Assembly: GCF_018362775.1 (NCBI RefSeq)
Contig: NZ_JAGYXY010000003.1
Location: 282,846-346,845 of the forward strand
Source: Alistipes montrealensis
Lineage (GTDB): Bacteria; Bacteroidota; Bacteroidia; Bacteroidales; Rikenellaceae
DNA: 64,000 bases
Direction: 5' to 3'
The notes beneath the pieces are model-generated. The model was not told the DNA's origin. It did not search any database and saw only the letters and a list, made by a program, of their open reading frames with translations. A program made the position numbers and the translations under genes. Below, piece by piece: positions 42,978-53,213 of the stretch. Numbering within the stretch: the stretch's first letter is position 1; each line of letters opens with the position of its first letter.

Positions 42978-45086
42978 ATGAAAAACTTCGGTACAAAGCG
43001 CTTCAGTCTGATCTGCGCCTTCGCCGCCTCGGCCTTATTGCTCGGGGGGGGGTGCGGCGACGATGATACTGAGCCGGTTATAGGTTCAAAGGGCGTCAGC
43101 AGTGCGGTCTACGTCGCCAGCGACGCAGGTTCCCGCACCATCAAAGTAGAGGCCAACGGCCCATGGCAGGTACGGCTCACCCCCGACACCAAACTCTGGG
43201 CCTCGGTCGACGGCGCGGACAACGGCGAAACGGGCGGATCGTTCACCGTCAATTACAGAACCAACAACACGCTTCCCCGCAAGGGAACCATCCTCGTCTC
43301 CTCGGGACGCCAGCAGGTCATCGACACGGTTTACCTGATGCAGTACGGCACGGCGCCGCTCCTGGAGTTCAGGAAGATCTCGGCACAATATTCGGCCGTT
43401 AGCACGATCGACTCCGTTGCGATCGACACCAATATCCCGCTGTCCAAGAAAATCTACTGGTCGGTTGCTTACAGCGAAAATTCGGCCGACGAGCCGTGGG
43501 CCGACAGCGTCAGCTACGCACAGGATTTCAAATATTTCCGGTTCCGGATCGCCGACAACAAAAACTTCGAGCCACGCGCGGTACGGTTTCGTCTGCGGTT
43601 CCGGGATGACTGGGGCGAAAATCACACAACCGATTTCACAGCCTACCAGGGTATCCCCGGTGGTACGGCGGAGACCCGCGAGGTGACCTTCGAGGAACTG
43701 CGCGGCCTGATCGCCGATGCGGAAGGCGAGATCGAGATCGGGCAGGACATCGCCGTAAGCGGCGTAATCGTCAGCGACCGGAACTCGCCCAACATGGCCG
43801 GCAGTCCCATGCTCAAGGCCGCGACGCGGCCCGACCTGGGCATCAACGACCGTACGGCCTACATGCAGAATGCCGACGGCTCGCTGGGGCTCGCGCTCCT
43901 AACCACCGACGCGCAGCAGAACAACCTGCAACGTTACGACAAACTTAAACTCTGGTGCAAGGGACTCACGCTGACCAAGCAGAGCAATCCCGAGCGCTAC
44001 ACGCTCAGCGGCGTTACACAGGACCACATCGTCACCAAAGAGGCCGGAACGGCCGAAGAACTGCCCGCCAAGCGCCGCTTCATCGACCAACTGACCGACG
44101 CAGACCTCTACACCCAGGTGACGCTCAAACGCTGCCAGATGGCCGTACGAACCGGACGTTTCATTCCCGTGCATATCAACTACACCAACAGCTTCAACAG
44201 CTACTACCCTGCGGCCGTAGTCGACCGCCACGGCGACATGATCTACCTGATGACCAACCACGGCTGCGACTGGCGGTTCAAGGAGATGCCCGACGGCGAA
44301 GGCACGATCACGGGCGTCATCGTACACGAACCCTACACCTTCTTCGACCGGGGCGGCGACATCGGCCGTTACCAGATCCGCAACGTAACGCGCGAGGACA
44401 TCGCACTGGACGAATCGGCCGACAACGTCTTCTCGGCCGTGGCCGTAGAGTGGAGCCCCGACGGCAGCAAGGACCCCCGCGCCTATGCGTTCCCGCAGTA
44501 CCCGCATCCGGGCGTATCGTCGGGACAAGCCCACTGCGTGGCCGCAACGACGGGTTCGGGTCTCTCGTTCATGAGCACCTACGCCTGGCTGGCCGTCGGC
44601 AGCGCCTACCGCGCCAAGGAGGACGGACTGACCATCAACAACGCCTCGTGGGGCCACAAACAGTTGTGGGACCCGGCCAACAATACGGGACACTCCCTGC
44701 TATTCGAATTCTCGACGCAGGGCGTCAGCTCCACGCAGTGCTCCTTCGTCTTCACCTGCCGCTACCACTCGGCACAGGGCGGACTGCGCTACTGGACAGC
44801 GGAATATTCGCTCGACGGCGACAACTGGAAGAAACTCACGGATTTCACGGTTCCCGATGCAGGCAACTGGAACAACATGCAGCTCGAACAGCTTTCGGGC
44901 GACAAAAGCGTCTGGATGCAGGTTCCTACGGAGATCCTGGGACAGAGCGTGGCCTGGATCCGCCTGCGCCCCGTGAGCAACAAGATCGGCACGGCAACGA
45001 CCTACGACACGGCGACGATCGCGGCCAACGGACAGGTCGCCAACGCGTTCACCGTCTCCTACGCAGCACTGCGTTACAACAAATAA
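42978..45086 (+). CDS. BACON/DUF5689 surface lipoprotein
   Basis: A 702-residue lipoprotein (lipobox LGGGC near residue 26, followed by GDDD, a surface-export type tail). A BACON-type domain follows (STIKVEANGPWQVRL-like segment and GRQQVIDTVYLMQYG). A DUF5689 region occupies about residues 240-470 (GVIVSDRNSPNMAGSPM, LQRYDKLKLWCKGLTLTK, ERYTLSGVTQDHIV, DLYTQVTLKRCQM). The C-terminal part (LLFEFSTQGVSSTQCSFVFT, YWTAEYSLDGDNWKKL) is a jelly-roll-like domain. DUF5689 regions resemble OB-fold domains of extracellular nucleases, but are uncharacterised. It starts 34 bases after the preceding gene and has close paralogues at 50730 and 53214. Confidence 0.8.
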   Translation: MKNFGTKRFSLICAFAASALLLGGGCGDDDTEPVIGSKGVSSAVYVASDAGSRTIKVEANGPWQVRLTPDTKLWASVDGADNGETGGSFTVNYRTNNTLPRKGTILVSSGRQQVIDTVYLMQYGTAPLLEFRKISAQYSAVSTIDSVAIDTNIPLSKKIYWSVAYSENSADEPWADSVSYAQDFKYFRFRIADNKNFEPRAVRFRLRFRDDWGENHTTDFTAYQGIPGGTAETREVTFEELRGLIADAEGEIEIGQDIAVSGVIVSDRNSPNMAGSPMLKAATRPDLGINDRTAYMQNADGSLGLALLTTDAQQNNLQRYDKLKLWCKGLTLTKQSNPERYTLSGVTQDHIVTKEAGTAEELPAKRRFIDQLTDADLYTQVTLKRCQMAVRTGRFIPVHINYTNSFNSYYPAAVVDRHGDMIYLMTNHGCDWRFKEMPDGEGTITGVIVHEPYTFFDRGGDIGRYQIRNVTREDIALDESADNVFSAVAVEWSPDGSKDPRAYAFPQYPHPGVSSGQAHCVAATTGSGLSFMSTYAWLAVGSAYRAKEDGLTINNASWGHKQLWDPANNTGHSLLFEFSTQGVSSTQCSFVFTCRYHSAQGGLRYWTAEYSLDGDNWKKLTDFTVPDAGNWNNMQLEQLSGDKSVWMQVPTEILGQSVAWIRLRPVSNKIGTATTYDTATIAANGQVANAFTVSYAALRYNK

Positions 45087-45099
45087 ACCAGCTAACGAC

Positions 45100-46032
45100 A
45101 TGAAAACATACGACATGATACAGATTCTGCGCCGGCTGGCCTTCGGAGCGACGCTGCTGGCCGCAGCGGCCCTGCTGCCCGCCTGCGACGACGACCCCGC
45201 TGCACCGGACGAGGAGCTCAAGACCGACCCCGGGACGAGCGTCCAGCCCGAAACCCTGCGTTTCATCAACTACAACATCCTGGAGGGCATGAAGCTCGAC
45301 AAAGCCCAGAACTTCGACAATTTCGTGGCCTGGGTCAAGGAGAAGGACCCCGATTTCATGGCGCTCTGCGAGTGCAACAAATTCACCGAAGAGTCGCTCA
45401 CGGCCCTCGCCAACCGCTACGGACACCCTTACGCCATCCTGTGCAAAGAGACCGGCTACCCGGTGGGGCTGACATCGAAGTACCCCATCGAACTGCGTAA
45501 CCGTCTGCTCGAAGACGTGCCCCTCTGGCACGGGGCGCTTCACCTGCGTATCAAGGATATCAACGTCGTGGTGCTGCACCTCTACCCGTTCGGGACCTAC
45601 CCCAACGGTCAGGGCGCGGCAGGCACGGGCGACGCCTACCGCGATACGGAGATCAACTGCATCCTCGACAGCACCATCCGCCGCTACCCGGTGGAACCGC
45701 TGTGGCTGATGTCGGGCGACTTTAACTCCTACTCGCCCAAGGATGCCGACGTGATGCCCGCGAACACCTACTACCAGACCCACACGACAGTGCTCCGAAG
45801 CGGTTATTCCGACGCCCTGCGCGACCGCCACAGCCAGTTCTACCGTTCGGTTCCGACCGTGTACGGCGGGTGGCCGGAAGGTTCGGGCCGCCGCATCGAC
45901 TACATCTACGCTTCGCAGGCCGTGATGCGCGAAATAACCTACTCAGGCATTATTTACGACGACTTTACCGACATGCATTCGGACCACTATCCGGTCATGA
46001 TCGAATTCCGCCACTATCCTTCGGGGAAATAA
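45100..46032 (+). CDS. EEP-family lipoprotein in the PUL
   Basis: A 310-residue lipoprotein with lipobox LLPAC at about residues 25-29 followed by DDDPAAPDEE. The EEP catalytic set is intact: INYNILEGM, FMALCECNK, HLYPFG, MSGDFNSYSP, RIDYIYASQ and SDHYPVMIEF. It is a paralogue of the exported EEP gene beside the regulator (38933), with the same motif order and spacing. This copy is membrane-anchored, the other has a plain signal peptide. It lies 13 bases after the DUF5689 gene, inside the operon. A phosphodiester or phosphate-ester in the target glycan or nucleic acid is implied, but the substrate is unknown. Confidence 0.9.
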   Translation: MKTYDMIQILRRLAFGATLLAAAALLPACDDDPAAPDEELKTDPGTSVQPETLRFINYNILEGMKLDKAQNFDNFVAWVKEKDPDFMALCECNKFTEESLTALANRYGHPYAILCKETGYPVGLTSKYPIELRNRLLEDVPLWHGALHLRIKDINVVVLHLYPFGTYPNGQGAAGTGDAYRDTEINCILDSTIRRYPVEPLWLMSGDFNSYSPKDADVMPANTYYQTHTTVLRSGYSDALRDRHSQFYRSVPTVYGGWPEGSGRRIDYIYASQAVMREITYSGIIYDDFTDMHSDHYPVMIEFRHYPSGK

Positions 46033-46064
46033 GCACAGGAAGTCGCACCTAAAAAATTATTCGC

Positions 46065-49000
46065 ATGAAACAATATATCATAATCCTGATTCTGCTGGTT
46101 TCGGGAGCGCTGACGGCAGCGCCTGCCTTCGCGCAGAAAAGCGGAACCAAACACACCGTAACGGGCAAGGTTACGGACCAGAGCGGCGAACCGCTGATCG
46201 GCGCGACCGTACTGGTGACGGGCACGCTGACCGGCGCCAGCACCAACGCCACGGGTGAATATTCGATCCAGGTTACCGAAGGCGCTTCGCTGACGTTCCA
46301 GTATATCGGCTATGAATCCAAGACCGAAAAGGTCGGTACACGCACGAAAATCGACGTGAAACTCGAACAGAGCAAGCAGACCATCGACGAAATCGTCGTG
46401 ATCGGCTACGGCGCGGTAAAGAAAACCGACCTGACGGGTTCGGTGGCCAACGTCAAGATGAGCGACATCAAGGACATTCCGGTGGTATCGGTGGACCAGG
46501 CCCTGCAAGGCCGTATCGCCGGAGCCGACATCATGGCCACGACCGGAGAGCCGGGCGCCACGACCTCGATCCGTATCCGCGGCACGCGCTCGATCTCGGC
46601 TTCGAACGAACCGCTGATCATCGTCGACGGCATCATCGACGGCATCCACGACCTGAACGACATCAACTCGGCGGACATCGAGTCGATCTCGGTGCTGAAG
46701 GACGCCTCGTCGACGGCGATTTACGGTGCACGCGGCTCGAACGGCGTCATCGTGATCACGACCAAGAAAGGACGCGGCGTCGACGGACGGCCCAGCATCA
46801 CCTTCAAGACCGACCTGGGATTCTCGCAGCTTCCGCGCCAGCTCGACATCATGAACGCCACGGAGTTCGCCCGCTACCGCAACGACTACGCCTATTTCTT
46901 CGCAAGCGCCGACGGCAACGATAAAATCGAACCCGACTCGCCGATGTCGAAATACCCCTACCCCAATCCCGAAGCCAAAGGCAAAGGCACGAACTGGGTC
47001 GATGCCATCACGCGCACGGCACTCTACCAGAACTACGACCTGTCGATTTCGGGAGCCACCGCCAAAAGTTCCTACTACGCCTCGGCCGGATATAACGAAA
47101 CACAGGGCATCATCGACAACAGCGGTCTGAAACGCTACTCGGTACGACTCAAAGTCGACCACGAGTTCGCCAAATGGATCAAAGGAGGCCTGAACCTGAG
47201 CTACTCCTACCGCGACCAGGACGAGAATCTGGCTACGATCGGCGGAACCAACTGGTGGAACGCCGCCGTCTTCCTCAGCCCGTTCCTCACCCCCACGTCC
47301 AGCATGAACGACCTGTGGTACTCGGGACAGAAATTCAACAACCCGCGCATCATGCTCGACCACTGTCTCAAAAACGCACGGCGCATTTCGCTCAACAACA
47401 GCGCCTACGCCGAAGTTACGCCCGTCAAGGGGCTGAAAGTACGGAGCCAGTTCACCTACTACTCCTACCAGCGCCACGGACGTTACTACGAACCCGGTTA
47501 CCTGCCCGCCAAGAAGGAGAACGAAGGCGGCTACGCCTCGCGTGACGAGTACGACGAAACGAGTTTCCTGAACGAAAACACCGTCTACTACGAACTCCGG
47601 CCCCAGAGCGGCCACAATTTCGACGTGCTGGCCGGCTACACCGCGCAGATCAAGTACGACAACAACCTGAGTGTCACGGGCCGCGGATACACCCTCGACG
47701 AACTCACCTGGAACAACATGGCTGCGGTTCCCGACAAGCAGAACACCTCGATCAGCTCCAACCACACCGATTGGACCAAGATGTCGGTACTGGGACGACT
47801 GAACTACAACTACAAGGAGCGTTATTACATCACGTTCACGGCCCGTTACGACGGCGCCTCGAACTTCGCGGCCAACAAGAAATGGGGTTTCTTCCCCTCG
47901 GCGGCCATCCGGTGGAATATCGCCAACGAGAAGTTCCTGCAAAAAGCCAAATGGATCGACGAACTGGCCCTGCGCGCCAGCCTCGGACGCACCGGAAACG
48001 ACGCCATCTCGGCTTACCGTTCGCTGGCGGCCGTCGGCAACTCGACGAGCGGCTACCTGCTGGGCGGCACGCAGCAGTTGGCGGTCTATCCCTCGCGCCT
48101 CGCATCGCCCGACCTGACGTGGGAGACCTCCGACCAGTATACGGTGGGAACCGACATCTCGTTGTTCGGCGGACGGTTCAACGTCACGGCCGACGCCTAC
48201 CTGATCAAGACCCGCGACCTGCTGCTGACCGTACAGGTCGCCTCGCAGACGGGTTACACCAACTACTTCGCCAATGCGGGACGCACGACCAACAAAGGCT
48301 GGGAGCTCACGTTCGAGAGCCGCAACATCGTCCGTCCGAAGTTCCAGTGGTCGACGAGCCTCACCCTTTCGCGCAACAAACAGATGGTAGACGATATCGC
48401 CTCGGAGGATTTCGTGACCGCCTACTCGTCGCCTTCGTCGTCGGGAACCACCTACATGATGTACGGCTACAAGAAAGGCTATACGCTCAATGCACTCTGG
48501 GGATTCCGCTACGGCGGCGTATGGCACAACGAGCAGGAGGTCAACCGCAACAAGATAACCAAGGCCTACGCCTCAGCCAGCGGCAACACCTTCAAGCCCG
48601 GATACGCCCGCTACCAGGACATCAACCACGACGGGGCACTGAACAGCGACGACCTGGTGTACCTCGGATCGGCCGACCCGGACGTTTACGGCGGTATTCA
48701 GAACACGTTCAACATCCACAACTTTACGCTGGGCATCTACTTCAACTACTCGATCGGCGGCAAGATTTACAATGTCGCGGAACTTTGGATGGGTAACGGT
48801 TCGCCCTACACCAACCAGTACCGTTACATGCAAAACGCCTGGCATCCGGTCCGCAATCCGGATTCGAACCTGCCGATGGCCGGCAGCTACGACGCACTGC
48901 CCAGCGACCGCATGGTGCACGACGCCTCGTACCTGCGACTGAAGAACATCTCGGCGAGCTACACCTTCGACCTGCGCAAGGCGACTAAGAACCGCCTGAA

Positions 49001-49169
49001 GGACATCCGGATAAGCGTCAGCGGCGAGAACCTCTACCTGTGGAAGAAATACAACGGATTCGATCCCGACGTTTCGACTTCGAGTTCCAATTCGGCCCTG
49101 AGGCGTGTCGACATCGGTGCATACCCCAAGCCCCGGACCATCATTTTCAGCCTTCAGTTAAGATACTAA
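46065..49169 (+). CDS. susC-like: SusC/RagA TonB-linked outer-membrane receptor
   Basis: A 1034-residue outer-membrane transporter. Signal peptide MKQYIIILILLVSGALTAAP. A carboxypeptidase-regulatory-like domain follows (VTGKVTDQSGEPLIGATVLV and YIGYESKTEKVG). The TonB box region is DEIVVIGYGAVKKTDLTGSV. The plug carries VDQALQGRIAGADIM, SIRIRGTRSISASNEPLIIV and EPLIIVDGIIDGIHDLNDIN. SSTAIYGARGSNGVIVITTK is the SusC signature, and the protein ends in ISVSGENLYLWKKYNGFDPD and FSLQLRY. It imports oligosaccharide or glycoconjugate fragments captured with the SusD partner. The SusD gene follows by 13 bases. Confidence 0.96.
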   Translation: MKQYIIILILLVSGALTAAPAFAQKSGTKHTVTGKVTDQSGEPLIGATVLVTGTLTGASTNATGEYSIQVTEGASLTFQYIGYESKTEKVGTRTKIDVKLEQSKQTIDEIVVIGYGAVKKTDLTGSVANVKMSDIKDIPVVSVDQALQGRIAGADIMATTGEPGATTSIRIRGTRSISASNEPLIIVDGIIDGIHDLNDINSADIESISVLKDASSTAIYGARGSNGVIVITTKKGRGVDGRPSITFKTDLGFSQLPRQLDIMNATEFARYRNDYAYFFASADGNDKIEPDSPMSKYPYPNPEAKGKGTNWVDAITRTALYQNYDLSISGATAKSSYYASAGYNETQGIIDNSGLKRYSVRLKVDHEFAKWIKGGLNLSYSYRDQDENLATIGGTNWWNAAVFLSPFLTPTSSMNDLWYSGQKFNNPRIMLDHCLKNARRISLNNSAYAEVTPVKGLKVRSQFTYYSYQRHGRYYEPGYLPAKKENEGGYASRDEYDETSFLNENTVYYELRPQSGHNFDVLAGYTAQIKYDNNLSVTGRGYTLDELTWNNMAAVPDKQNTSISSNHTDWTKMSVLGRLNYNYKERYYITFTARYDGASNFAANKKWGFFPSAAIRWNIANEKFLQKAKWIDELALRASLGRTGNDAISAYRSLAAVGNSTSGYLLGGTQQLAVYPSRLASPDLTWETSDQYTVGTDISLFGGRFNVTADAYLIKTRDLLLTVQVASQTGYTNYFANAGRTTNKGWELTFESRNIVRPKFQWSTSLTLSRNKQMVDDIASEDFVTAYSSPSSSGTTYMMYGYKKGYTLNALWGFRYGGVWHNEQEVNRNKITKAYASASGNTFKPGYARYQDINHDGALNSDDLVYLGSADPDVYGGIQNTFNIHNFTLGIYFNYSIGGKIYNVAELWMGNGSPYTNQYRYMQNAWHPVRNPDSNLPMAGSYDALPSDRMVHDASYLRLKNISASYTFDLRKATKNRLKDIRISVSGENLYLWKKYNGFDPDVSTSSSNSALRRVDIGAYPKPRTIIFSLQLRY

Positions 49170-49182
49170 CACTGCCAAAACC

Positions 49183-50700
49183 ATGAAAACATTCTGTTTC
49201 CTGAAAAAATACCTGCTGATGCTGGCGGCAACGGCCGCCCTGCTGCTCAGCGCGTGCGACCTGGACGAACACCCCACGTCGTTCGTAGGGCCCAAGGATT
49301 ACTACAAGACCCGGGCGCAGTGCCTGGCGGGCCTGAACGCCTGCTACATCCCGATCAACAGCATCTACGACTACTGCTTCCTGATCATGACCGAAGGCGT
49401 GACCGACCTGATGTACATCGCCTCGGGAACCAAGGACGCCCAGCTCGACATATCCCCCGCAAAACCGCTCAACGGCGCGAAGATATGGACCCAGTGCTAC
49501 AAAGGCGTGATGTACTGCAACTCGACCATCGCCGCCATCGAACGTTCGCCCCTGAGCGACATCGAAGAGGCGTCGGAGGCGGATAAAAAACCGCTGCTGG
49601 CGGAAGGCATGGTGCTCCGGGCCTACTACTACTGGCTGCTGACCTGCGTCTTCGGCGACGTGCCCTTCTACACCAAGGAGGTCTCGGACAACAAGGTGAT
49701 GATGGAGATCGCCCACATGGGCCGCATGCCGGCGAAGGACACCCGCGATTACCTGATCGACGAATTACAGCGCTACGTGCCCTCCATGGACCAGGTGCGT
49801 TCGTCGGAGATCAGCGACAACCGTATGGGCGCCGCGATGGGCTGGATGATGATCGCCAAACTCGCGCAGTGGAACCATCGTTGGGAAGACGCCCTCGAAG
49901 CGCTCGGCGAACTGGAGAAAATCTACGGCGACCTGCAACAGTATCCGCTCGAAGACATCATGTTCCGCAACAAGAACACCCCGGAGTCGATCTTCGAAGT
50001 GCAGCGCACCTACACCCCCGGCGGACTGGCCGTCACGACCAACGTAGCGGCCATCACCACCCCGAGCCACAACGGCAAAGGCGTATACGACGGCGTGGAG
50101 ATTCCCGAAATGGGCACGGCCATGACCACCTGGACCTCCATGCGCCCCAACAGCTACTTCTGCGACGGTCTCCAGACCAAAAAGGGCAACGACAAACGCA
50201 AAACGCTGAACATGGCGTGGGAATACGACGGCAAGCCCTTCAGCAACGTGGGAACCCGTCCGTGGCTCGGCCCCAAATTCTGGTGTCCGGGCATGCAGAA
50301 CACCGCCGACTTCACCAACCAGAAGATATTCCGCTATGCCGACGCCATCCTGATGATGTCGGAGTGTTATGCCGAGCAGGAGAACGTCGACGAGTCGATC
50401 CGCTACCTGAACATGGTCAAGGAGCGCGCCGGAATCACGGCTTACACCTACAAGAACATGGAGTCGCTCAAGGAAGAAATCCAGAAGGAACGCGGCCGCG
50501 AACTGCTGGGCGAGTTCCAGCGCAAATTCGACCTGGTGCGCTGGGGAATCTGGTATCAGATAACTTACGACTACACCAACTACGCCACGCTCAAGGACAA
50601 CATCCTTCCCTGCCACGAATACTACCCGATCCCCGACAAGGAGGTCGTCTATTCGGGCGGTGCGCTCGACAACAAGGCCTACAACCAATACGGCATGTAA
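49183..50700 (+). CDS. susD-like: SusD/RagB outer-membrane lipoprotein
   Basis: A 505-residue lipoprotein: signal MKTFCFLKKYLLMLAATAAL then lipobox LLSAC. SusD features are SFVGPKDYYKTRAQCLAGLN near the N-terminus, a TPR-rich middle (EGMVLRAYYYWLLTCVFGDV, then PFYTKEV), ALEALGELEKIYGDL, and the C-terminal RYADAILMMSECYAEQENVD, YLNMVKERAGI, ERGRELLGEFQRKFDLVRWG and PIPDKEV. It caps the SusC barrel and binds ligand at the surface. Ligand type cannot be read from the sequence. Thirteen bases after susC and 29 before the next lipoprotein gene. Confidence 0.96.
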   Translation: MKTFCFLKKYLLMLAATAALLLSACDLDEHPTSFVGPKDYYKTRAQCLAGLNACYIPINSIYDYCFLIMTEGVTDLMYIASGTKDAQLDISPAKPLNGAKIWTQCYKGVMYCNSTIAAIERSPLSDIEEASEADKKPLLAEGMVLRAYYYWLLTCVFGDVPFYTKEVSDNKVMMEIAHMGRMPAKDTRDYLIDELQRYVPSMDQVRSSEISDNRMGAAMGWMMIAKLAQWNHRWEDALEALGELEKIYGDLQQYPLEDIMFRNKNTPESIFEVQRTYTPGGLAVTTNVAAITTPSHNGKGVYDGVEIPEMGTAMTTWTSMRPNSYFCDGLQTKKGNDKRKTLNMAWEYDGKPFSNVGTRPWLGPKFWCPGMQNTADFTNQKIFRYADAILMMSECYAEQENVDESIRYLNMVKERAGITAYTYKNMESLKEEIQKERGRELLGEFQRKFDLVRWGIWYQITYDYTNYATLKDNILPCHEYYPIPDKEVVYSGGALDNKAYNQYGM

Positions 50701-50729
50701 GCCCCCGGAACGAATAAAAAAGCACAACG

Positions 50730-53153
50730 ATGAAAAATAGACTTACAGACAGCATCTACAAAGCGTGGCGCACGGGCATCCTGCCCCTTGTCACGACGCT
50801 GCTCCTGCTGACCGGATGCGAGATGGATTCGGCCATGGACCTTCCGCTGAATGTGGATTCCAACAAATACACGCTGACCGCGGACGCCGGTTCCACCCAG
50901 GTGCGGATCTACTCCACGGGCGAATGGTCGGCCCGCCTGTCGGAAGACGTGGACTGGGCGACGATCGACCGCCTGGGCGGCGAAGGCAACGGATGGATCA
51001 CCTTCAAATACGCCGCCAACTACGGCGTACCCCGCACTGTGGACATCCTCTTCAACCGCGGCGGCGGCGAACAGGTAATCCGCATGACGCAGGAGGGCAA
51101 AGACCCCATCCTGTCGCTCAAGGAGAGCCGCATCGAGATTTTCAGCAACCCGTGGGACCTCAGCGTCGGCATGGAGAACAACCTCAAGGAGGATTACAGG
51201 CAGATCAAGGATACGATCGTCTATTCGGTGATCCCCGACGAGGACGACGACGAAACTCCCGAGCCCGACCAGGAGTGGATCGAAAACCTCGAAATCGGCA
51301 CCGACGCCGTCACGTTCAGCACGCTGGAGAACACCTCGCCGCGCAAGCGACAGGCTGAGATCACGCTGACCTACATCGACGCCAAAGAGAAGAAACACGC
51401 CGTTACGCTGACCGTCACGCAGGCGACCGAGCAGGCCTTCATGACCTTCACACCCGACCGCGCCAAAACCACGCGCAAGGCCACGACCATCAAGGCGGAA
51501 CTGAAGCACAACCTGGGCAGCCTGCTCGCCAGCGTCGTTTGCACGCCGACCTACAACGAGGCGTCGACAGGCTGGATCGAGAACATCACGCTCGAAGACA
51601 AAACACTGTCGTTCGACGTAAAGGAGAACGACTCGGAGGCTCCGCGCAGCGCGTCGATCGCCTTCACGCTCCCGAACGGGACCGGAACGCTCACGCCCGT
51701 CGCGCCGTTCATCGTCGAGCAGACCTACGAGGCCGACTACCGCACGCTGATCAAGGGCGAAAGCGGCCAGGTGGTAATCAACAACCCCGAGGCCTTCTTC
51801 GAGGGCATCGTGATCAGCGACAAGGACAACGCCAACGTGGAGTCGACGCCCAACTCGGCGCCCAACGCCACCGACTATACGGTAAACGCCAAGACGGCCT
51901 ACGTGCAGATGCTCGACGGCAGCTACGGCTACCGGTTGCAGCTCAATGCGGCGTCGGACAACACGCTGGAACGCTACTCGCAGGTAAAGATCGCACTCAA
52001 CGGCGTGACCCTCACCAAGGAGGCCAACCCCGAGCGGTATACGCTCAGCGGACTTACGGCGGCCAACATCGTCAGCCAAACGCCCGGCACGGCCAGCGAT
52101 CTCATCCGCAAGGAAAAGTCGATCGGCCAGCTCACCGACGAGGACATCTACACCTACGTTTCGCTCAAGGAGGTCGAATTCGCCCTGCCCGACGGCAGCT
52201 ACACCAACGTCAACGAAGGCTACTTCGGCACGGCGAACTTCGTCAGCTGCGTACCCCGCGCGCTCTGCGACAAGAACGGCGGCACGATCTCGATGCTCGT
52301 CAACAACAAGACTCCCTGGCGCCGCGACGGAAGCGGCATGCCCAAGGGCAAAGGCACGCTCAGCGGCATCATCGTCCACGACCTCCAGCCCCGCTACGGC
52401 TACACCAACGAGGGGTACATCGGCCGCTATTCGGTCCGCGTACTGGAAAAGGAGGAGATCGAACTCGCCGCCTCGGAATCCTCGTCCAACCGCAAGACAC
52501 TCGTGGAGTGGAACTGGAACGACGCCGCGATCAAGACCAATACCGACGGCACGATCGCCCCGGACCTGGGCAGCGGATCGCTCTGGTGCACCGACCCTGC
52601 GGCTACCAATGCGCTGGACAACGAGTATAACGGACTCACGACAGGCGCCGGACTGAACAGCAAAAACGCCCTGAAATTCGAAAACACCTACTGGTGGAAT
52701 TTCAACGAAAACACGGGCTATGCCGTGGCCCTGAAATTCTCGACCGAGGGCGCCGGCGAGAACCTCTCGCTCAACTTCACCAACTCGCAGGGCAACGCCG
52801 GCGGCACGAGCATCTACGGCCCCGTTCACTGGCAGGTGGAATACTCGACCGACGGGGTGAATTTCACCGTAGCGCCCGAATCGGGCTTCTGCGCCCGTCC
52901 GTTCGTCTTCTGGGCGTCAACGATGACCTACTGCGCGACGCCGGGTTATGCCGACCGCGTGTTCATCCTGCCGGACGCCCTGCGCAACCAGCCGGAAGTC
53001 ACGCTGCTGATCAAGGCCCGAAGTACGCAGTGCATCGCCTCGAACACCGCCACGGTAGACCAGGGCGACACAGGCACGATCACCTCCGGCATGGCGACCA
53101 ACAAGCGTTCGCCCATGCGTTTCGGAACCATAGCCGTAAAGAGTAACAAATAA
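50730..53153 (+). CDS. Triple-BACON DUF5689 surface lipoprotein
   Basis: An 807-residue lipoprotein with the cysteine in LLLLTGCEMDSAMDL near residue 30. Three BACON-like domains are seen at about residues 40-130, 140-235 and 240-340, each with a WxxxL or W-I-xNL edge (GEWSARLSEDVDWATIDRLG, QEWIENLEIG, TGWIENITLEDK) and ending near VxQxxE. The DUF5689 part (GIVISDKDNANVESTPN, LERYSQVKIALNGVTLTK, RYTLSGLTAANIV, DIYTYVSLKEVEF) follows. The C-terminal jelly-roll domain (YAVALKFSTEGAGENLSLNF, VHWQVEYSTDGVNFTV) is the likely ligand-binding head. Paralogue of the genes at 42978 and 53214. Hairpin downstream. Confidence 0.82.
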   Translation: MKNRLTDSIYKAWRTGILPLVTTLLLLTGCEMDSAMDLPLNVDSNKYTLTADAGSTQVRIYSTGEWSARLSEDVDWATIDRLGGEGNGWITFKYAANYGVPRTVDILFNRGGGEQVIRMTQEGKDPILSLKESRIEIFSNPWDLSVGMENNLKEDYRQIKDTIVYSVIPDEDDDETPEPDQEWIENLEIGTDAVTFSTLENTSPRKRQAEITLTYIDAKEKKHAVTLTVTQATEQAFMTFTPDRAKTTRKATTIKAELKHNLGSLLASVVCTPTYNEASTGWIENITLEDKTLSFDVKENDSEAPRSASIAFTLPNGTGTLTPVAPFIVEQTYEADYRTLIKGESGQVVINNPEAFFEGIVISDKDNANVESTPNSAPNATDYTVNAKTAYVQMLDGSYGYRLQLNAASDNTLERYSQVKIALNGVTLTKEANPERYTLSGLTAANIVSQTPGTASDLIRKEKSIGQLTDEDIYTYVSLKEVEFALPDGSYTNVNEGYFGTANFVSCVPRALCDKNGGTISMLVNNKTPWRRDGSGMPKGKGTLSGIIVHDLQPRYGYTNEGYIGRYSVRVLEKEEIELAASESSSNRKTLVEWNWNDAAIKTNTDGTIAPDLGSGSLWCTDPAATNALDNEYNGLTTGAGLNSKNALKFENTYWWNFNENTGYAVALKFSTEGAGENLSLNFTNSQGNAGGTSIYGPVHWQVEYSTDGVNFTVAPESGFCARPFVFWASTMTYCATPGYADRVFILPDALRNQPEVTLLIKARSTQCIASNTATVDQGDTGTITSGMATNKRSPMRFGTIAVKSNK

Positions 53154-53160
53154 ATCGCCC

Positions 53161-53189
53161 CGGCGGGGAGGGCGTTCCCTCCCCCGCCG
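53161..53189 (+). other. GC-rich intercistronic hairpin inside the PUL
   Basis: GGCGGGGAGGG pairs with CCCTCCCCCGCC across a CGTT loop (53162-53188, one bulge). No T run follows, so processing or mRNA stabilisation is likelier than termination. Confidence 0.6.
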
Positions 53190-53213
53190 AAGCGGTAAAA
53201 CCTAATTTCGAAC

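Noticed and set aside
46014..48527. 837-codon open frame antisense to the SusC gene
   Set aside because: Shadow of the well-supported SusC gene; no motif or start signal.
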